Below the pieces are notes generated by a model that was not told the origin of the DNA, made no database searches, and saw only the letters and a program-made list of their open reading frames with translations. This document shows positions 59,836 through 64,000 of a stretch of 64,000 bases of DNA, in pieces. Positions within the stretch are counted from its first letter, which is position 1. Every line of letters starts with the position of its first letter. The stretch lies in the NCBI GenBank assembly GCA_905221605.1, contig CAJNDS010000432.1, forward strand, positions 78,155 to 142,154. Reading direction: 5' to 3'. The position numbers and the translations under genes are program-made. This DNA is from Symbiodinium natans. Its lineage: Eukaryota > Sar > Dinophyceae > Suessiales > Symbiodiniaceae.

Positions 59836-60174
59836 GACCCACCCTTGCCCACCACTACCCACCATAGTACCCACCATTACCCGCCATTGTACTATCGCCC
59901 ACCATTCCCATCATTTCCCACCATTACCCACCATTACCCACTACTCCACCCCCCTGCACCCTTCGTTCCCATTTCCCACCATTACTCACCACTACCCAAA
60001 ATTACCCACCTTTACCCGCCACTACCCAACATTCCCGCCATCATCCACCATGACCCAAGCATTACGCGCCATTTCCCAGCATTCCTACCACAACTTACGC
60101 ACCGTTCCCACCATTACCCACCACTACCCACCATTACCCACCTTTACCCACCTTTACCCACCATTGCCCGCAAT
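59836..60174. repeat. ACCCACCATT-type minisatellite in copy 1
   Basis: Irregular 8-11 base units (TTACCCACCA, CTACCCACCA, TTCCCACCA). They give a His/Tyr/Pro/Thr-repeat frame on + that should not be read as a protein. Confidence 0.9.
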
Positions 60175-62075
60175 CGGCCGCCTTGTCGGATGCCCCGCCT
60201 CCTCTTCCGGTCCATTTGGCTGCTTGTGAGGGCCTTGCAGGGGAATCCTGAAAATTCCGGGAATTTTAACCCTTTTTGTCTAAAAATCCTGGGAATTTTG
60301 GGAATTACCCGGAGCTGAAAGTTCCGGGAATTTTAGGAATTGTCCGGATTGAGGTTTGGGCTTTCCGGGTTGGATTTTAAGGTTCCAACACAACAATGAT
60401 GACATGGGTGCCCTTTGAAAATTCCGGGAATTTTCGGGACCCGGGGATTTTTCGGTTAAGGTTTTGGGGTTTAATAGAAATGGTATAGGGTTTGTGTCCG
60501 GCGTTTTGTCGAGTTGTGGGGGTTTTTGTTTTTTGTTGTAATGGTTTGGGTTTTGTCGGGCGTGGTGGGGGATGGATGGTTTTGGGGGTTTTGTTCTTTC
60601 TGATTCATAAATTTAATCTTAAGATTGATCGAGGACCCATCTTTTTTTTTAACCCACCAATTTTTTTCTGACCCCCCTCTTTTTTTGCCCCCCCCCCCGC
60701 TCTTTTTTGTTCCCCCCCCCCCCCTGGGGGGGATTTTCGACATCTCCTTTTTGACCCCACCCCTCTCTTGCTCTCCTCCCGACCCCCCTTCTCTCTTTTT
60801 CGACTCCCTCCCCAATTGTCGTTTAATCCCCCCGAGCTTGTTTCTGATCCCCCCCCAACTCCTTGTTGACCCCCCCCCCCCGAACTTTTGTTCGACCCCC
60901 CCTCCCCTCTTCTCGGGGTGACCCCCCCCCTCTTTTGACCTAATCCAACTCTTTTTTGCTCCCCCTCCTTTCTTCGTGGGCGAAGGGGATTTGAGGTTAA
61001 GGCACTCGGGCTTTCCCAATGGTCGTTATCTCATCCCACTATACGCTTACACGCCATTATTCGACCAGACCGCTTAGTGCTCACCATCTCCAACTTTGCT
61101 TGCTCCCATGACTGTAGCCGTCAAATGCCCACTATCGCCAACTACCATCCTTAGATTTCCTTAAACAAGCCCCGACCCGAAACCCGAACCACGATAAACG
61201 CTACCCGAAACCTACAAACCAGATAAATGATGGGCTCTTCGCCTTCTTCCATGATGCCGACGTGTCATGTAGAGGTTACATGCCAATGAATCGGGCCTCA
61301 CAAAAAGCCAGGGGGGATGTCAAGAAGAAGAGTGGCCTGATGAACAATCACCACCGGTGCGATGACATTTGGGTTGAAGTCATGACATATCTCCCGCCCC
61401 TTTTTATCTGACGCCAATTTTTTGTTGACATTGTTCCCATGAACTTCTAACCCCCCCGCCAGCACACCCTGTCCGAGCCTCCCCACCTCTTCCCAAAGCC
61501 GTTTTCTAACCCCCCCCCATCTCCTTGTTGACTTCTGTCTCCCGACGGGAGGCCGCTGCTGTTTTTGCGGGGGGATGGGAGGGGAGGGAAGGGAAGGGTT
61601 TGATTCGGCTGCGACACGGGCAACCCAGCCCAGCTTGAAATCTGCATCCACAAGGTACACACAATAATATATTCAAAATCCAAATTGATTCCATTGCTGC
61701 CGCACTACTGCACTTCAACAGGACTCGGGTGACTGACCCACCCTTGCCCACCACTACCCACCATAGTACCCACCATTACCCGCCATTGTACTATCGCCCA
61801 CCATTCCCATCATTTCCCACCATTACCCACCATTATCCACTACTCCACCCCCCTGCACCCTTCGTTCCCATTTCCCTCCATTACTCACCACTACCCAAAA
61901 TTACCCACCTTTACCCGCCACTACCCAACATTCCCGCCATCATCCACCATGACCCAAGCATTACGCGCCATTTCCCAGCATTCCTACCACAACTTACGCA
62001 CCGTTCCCACCATTACCCACCACTACCCACCATTACCCACCTTTACCCACCTTTACCCACCATTGCCCGCAATCG
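60175..62075. repeat. 1.9-kb tandem duplication, copy 2
   Basis: Head-to-tail copy of 58263-60174, differing at a few positions (for example CCTTGTCGG for CCCTGTCGG, CATATCTCC for CATGTCTCC, TTATCCACT for TTACCCACT) and in homopolymer lengths. Its end merges into a longer version of the minisatellite. Confidence 0.95.
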
Positions 62076-62440
62076 CACACCTATTACCTGCCCACCATTT
62101 CCCACCATTACCCGCCATTCCTATCACTACCCATTTATGCACCTTTATCCACCATTACCCACCAGGTCTCCATTACCCACCATCATTCCCATCATGGCAC
62201 GCCATTCCCACGATTACCCACCATCTCCCACCATTACCAATCCCACCGCTACCCACCATGCCCCAGCATTTACCCCCTGCCAGTACCTCCATTTCTACCA
62301 TTACCTACGCAACATTCCCGCCATTACCCAACGTTCCCCACCAATACACACCGTTTCCCAGCCCACAGAGTGATATCCTCCATTGCACACCATTGATCCA
62401 CCATTACCCACCACTGACCCAGGCTGCGCCCCCCCCCAAC
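61735..62440. repeat. ACCCACCATT-type minisatellite, expanded in copy 2
   Basis: Same irregular units as in copy 1, continuing about 350 bases past the duplication end, to the poly-C runs near 62432-62445. Confidence 0.9.
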
Positions 62441-62504
62441 CCCCCCGCTTTATTCTTTTTCGAACCCATCACGCGAGTGTTGTGCTTGCAAATCCCTATG
62501 CCCC

Positions 62505-62700
62505 AAACCCTGAAACCCCCTAACCCCCTAACCCCCAAACCCTAAAAAGCCCTAAACCCTCAACTCTCAAAACCCTTAAATGCTAAACCCTAAACCCTTA
62601 ACCCGGGAAACCCCTAAACCCTGAAAAACCCAAAAACTAAAGCCACTAAAACCTAAATCCTAAAGAAACTCTAAACCCTAAACCCTAAACGCTTAAGACC
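62505..62700. repeat. degenerate telomere-like tract (CCCTAAA)
   Basis: CCCTAAACCCT units with many variants (CCCCCTAACC, ACCCTTAAATGC, CCTGAAAAACC), between the minisatellite and the 57-bp satellite. Confidence 0.85.
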
Positions 62701-62939
62701 CCTGAACTCGTGCAAGCCCAGATTCCCAAATCTGAGACCCTCCACCTCATCCCAACAAACAATCACGCAAGCCTAGAACCCCAAACCCCAAACCGTAGAC
62801 CCACCTCATCTTCAACGTTTCAACGGTGCGTAAACGCGCCGAAAGGGCCGCTTTGTAGACGGCAAGGGCAAATAACGTGGCAGGGGCAGTATTTTTGAGC
62901 TTTGAGAGTCAGGGATGGTGAGAGTACAGGCCATTTGCG

Positions 62940-64000
62940 CGCCCTGGTAACACGAACGTTCTCATCGTGCGGGCATGGATGCTCTGGTCATTCGCACGCG
63001 CTGGTAATACGGACGTTCTCATCGTGCGGGCATGGATGCTCTGGCCATTCGCGCGCACTGGTAACAGGGACGTTCTCAGCGTGCGGGCGTGGATGCTCTG
63101 GCCGTTCGCGTGCACTGATAACACGGACGTTCTCCTCGTGCGGATATGGATGCTCTGGACATTCGCACGCACTGATAATACGGACATTCTCATCGTGGGG
63201 GCACGGATACTCTGGCCATTCGCGCGCACTGGTAACACGGACGTTCTGCTCGTGCGGGCATGGATGCTTTGGCCATTCGCACGCGCTGGTATACGGACAT
63301 CGCACGGGCGTGGATGCTCTGGCCATTCTCGCGCACTGGTCACATGGATGCCTCATCGTGCGGGCATGAATGCTCTGCCGCAGCCCATTCGCACGCACTG
63401 GTCACACGGACGTTCTCCTCGTGCGGGCATGGATGCTCTGGCCATTATAAGCACGTGCTGGTAACACGGACGTTCTCATCGTGATGCTCTAGCCATTCGC
63501 ACGCACTGGTAACACGGACGTTCTCATCGTGCGGGCATGGATGCTCTGGCCATTCAGCACGCACTGGTACCACGGACGTTCTCATCGTGCGGGCATGGAT
63601 GCTCTGACCATTCGCGTGCGCTGGAAACGCAGACGTTCTCATCATTGGATGCTTTGGCCACCTGCGTGCGCTGGTAGCACGGATATTTTTATCGTGCGGG
63701 CATGGGTGCTTTGGCCATTCGCACGCACTACTAATATCACGGACATTCTCATCGTGCGATCATGGATGCTCTGGCCATTCGCACGTATTGGTGGCATTGG
63801 TAATACTGACGTTCTCATCGTACGGGCATGGATGCTTTGGCCTTTCTCTTACACTATTAATGCGGACGTTCTCATCGTGCGGGCATGCATGCTCTGGCCA
63901 CACGCGCTGGTAACACGGACGCTCTCATCGTACGGACATGGATGCTCTGGCCATCCGCGCGCACTGGTAGCACGCACGTTCTCATCGCGCGGGCGTGGAT
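62940..64000. repeat. 57-bp satellite, about 18 copies, continues past window
   Basis: Unit of the form GGACGTTCTCATCGTGCGGG, then CATGGATGCTCTGGCCATTC and GCACGCACTGGTAACAC. GTTCTC starts at 62958, 63015, 63072 and 63129, giving a 57-base period; later copies carry indels. Because 57 = 19 x 3, frames stay open on both strands in the first 500 bases (19-residue periods). Stops and length changes later argue against coding. Confidence 0.95.

Larger units (their letters stand above)
58263..60174. repeat. 1.9-kb tandem duplication, copy 1
   Basis: Begins CGGCCGCCCTGTCGGATGCC and is repeated almost base for base from 60175. The offset is 1912 bases at the start and 1899 near 59100/60999, because a C-rich run near 58800-58830 is about 13 bases shorter in copy 2. 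Contents: three near-palindromes, T-rich and C-rich blocks, poly-C runs, a central 500-base unique-looking stretch and a minisatellite. Long frames inside are repeat artefacts. Confidence 0.95.

Noticed and set aside
59830-62545. Long His/Tyr/Pro/Thr repeat frames
   Set aside because: Irregular ACCCACCATT minisatellite; unit length varies, so the frame is accidental.
62902-63645. 19-residue repeat protein, or a CRISPR-like array
   Set aside because: The 57-bp units are adjacent with no unique spacers, and later units contain stops and indels; a satellite fits better.
1-64000. tRNA, rRNA, bacterial promoter or operon, integrase, transposase or reverse transcriptase genes
   Set aside because: No cloverleaf, rRNA core, or transposase/RT motif was recognised in either strand by eye; a tool-based search (tRNAscan-SE, Infernal, RepeatMasker) would be needed to be sure.

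Overview
The window looks like nuclear DNA of a dinoflagellate, most likely of the Symbiodiniaceae/Suessiales type. I base this on: (i) genes cut into many short exons, with acceptors of the form AG|G and donors that are GT, GC or sometimes GA; (ii) many degenerate interstitial arrays of the TTTAGGG telomere unit; (iii) a protein set typical of these algae (J-domain tails of the 'HPDK...FQF' type, RCC1-like blades, an OpuAC-type substrate-binding protein, paired CW...CC modules); (iv) nearly every recognisable coding block lying on the + strand, as in the one-way gene arrays known for this group. No spliced-leader relic, rRNA or tRNA gene was recognised. Exon borders are read by eye and approximate unless given to the base.

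Layout. 0-1.3 kb: fragments of one or two genes, one with a CBS-domain motif. 1.37-1.55 kb: a TG/G-rich/CGTGCG tract. 2.7-3.3 kb: an unrecognised gene. 5.8-6.3 kb: a GNAT acetyltransferase exon next to a telomere-like array. 9.5-14.8 kb: a G3E (CobW/COG0523) GTPase gene, rebuilt from at least 16 small exons. 15.4-17.6 kb: a secreted OpuAC-like (glycine-betaine-type) substrate-binding protein. 18.3-20.3 kb: a bestrophin-family channel. 22.1-22.7 kb: an unknown protein. 23.45-25.91 kb: glucosidase II beta subunit (LDLa + MRH, ending RDEF) with an extra CW/CC module. 26.5-39 kb: small exons of one or more coiled-coil proteins, interrupted by telomere-like, pyrimidine-rich and CAA-rich tracts and a 67-bp minisatellite. 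42.3-45.6 kb: a membrane protein with Cys-rich modules, bacterial-type Ig-like domains, one transmembrane segment and a cytosolic J domain, split by an intron carrying eight GTTTAAAC palindromes. 46-53 kb: unassigned exons. 53.5-55.3 kb: an RCC1-repeat gene. 57.4 kb onward: no convincing gene; an AT-rich island, a 1.9-kb tandem duplication, an ACCCACCATT-like minisatellite, degenerate telomere repeats and a 57-bp satellite running off the window end.

No operon-like functional grouping is visible. Glucosidase II beta (ER glycoprotein processing), the bestrophin, the OpuAC-like protein and the Ig/J protein all enter or cross the secretory membrane, but their adjacency is probably just the one-way gene array. 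The most interesting items are the Ig-TM-J protein with its palindromic intron, the repeated placement of telomere-like arrays beside splice sites, the module inserted into glucosidase II beta, the odd P-loop of the G3E GTPase, the bestrophin lacking the acidic calcium-clasp cluster, and the repeat block at the right end.
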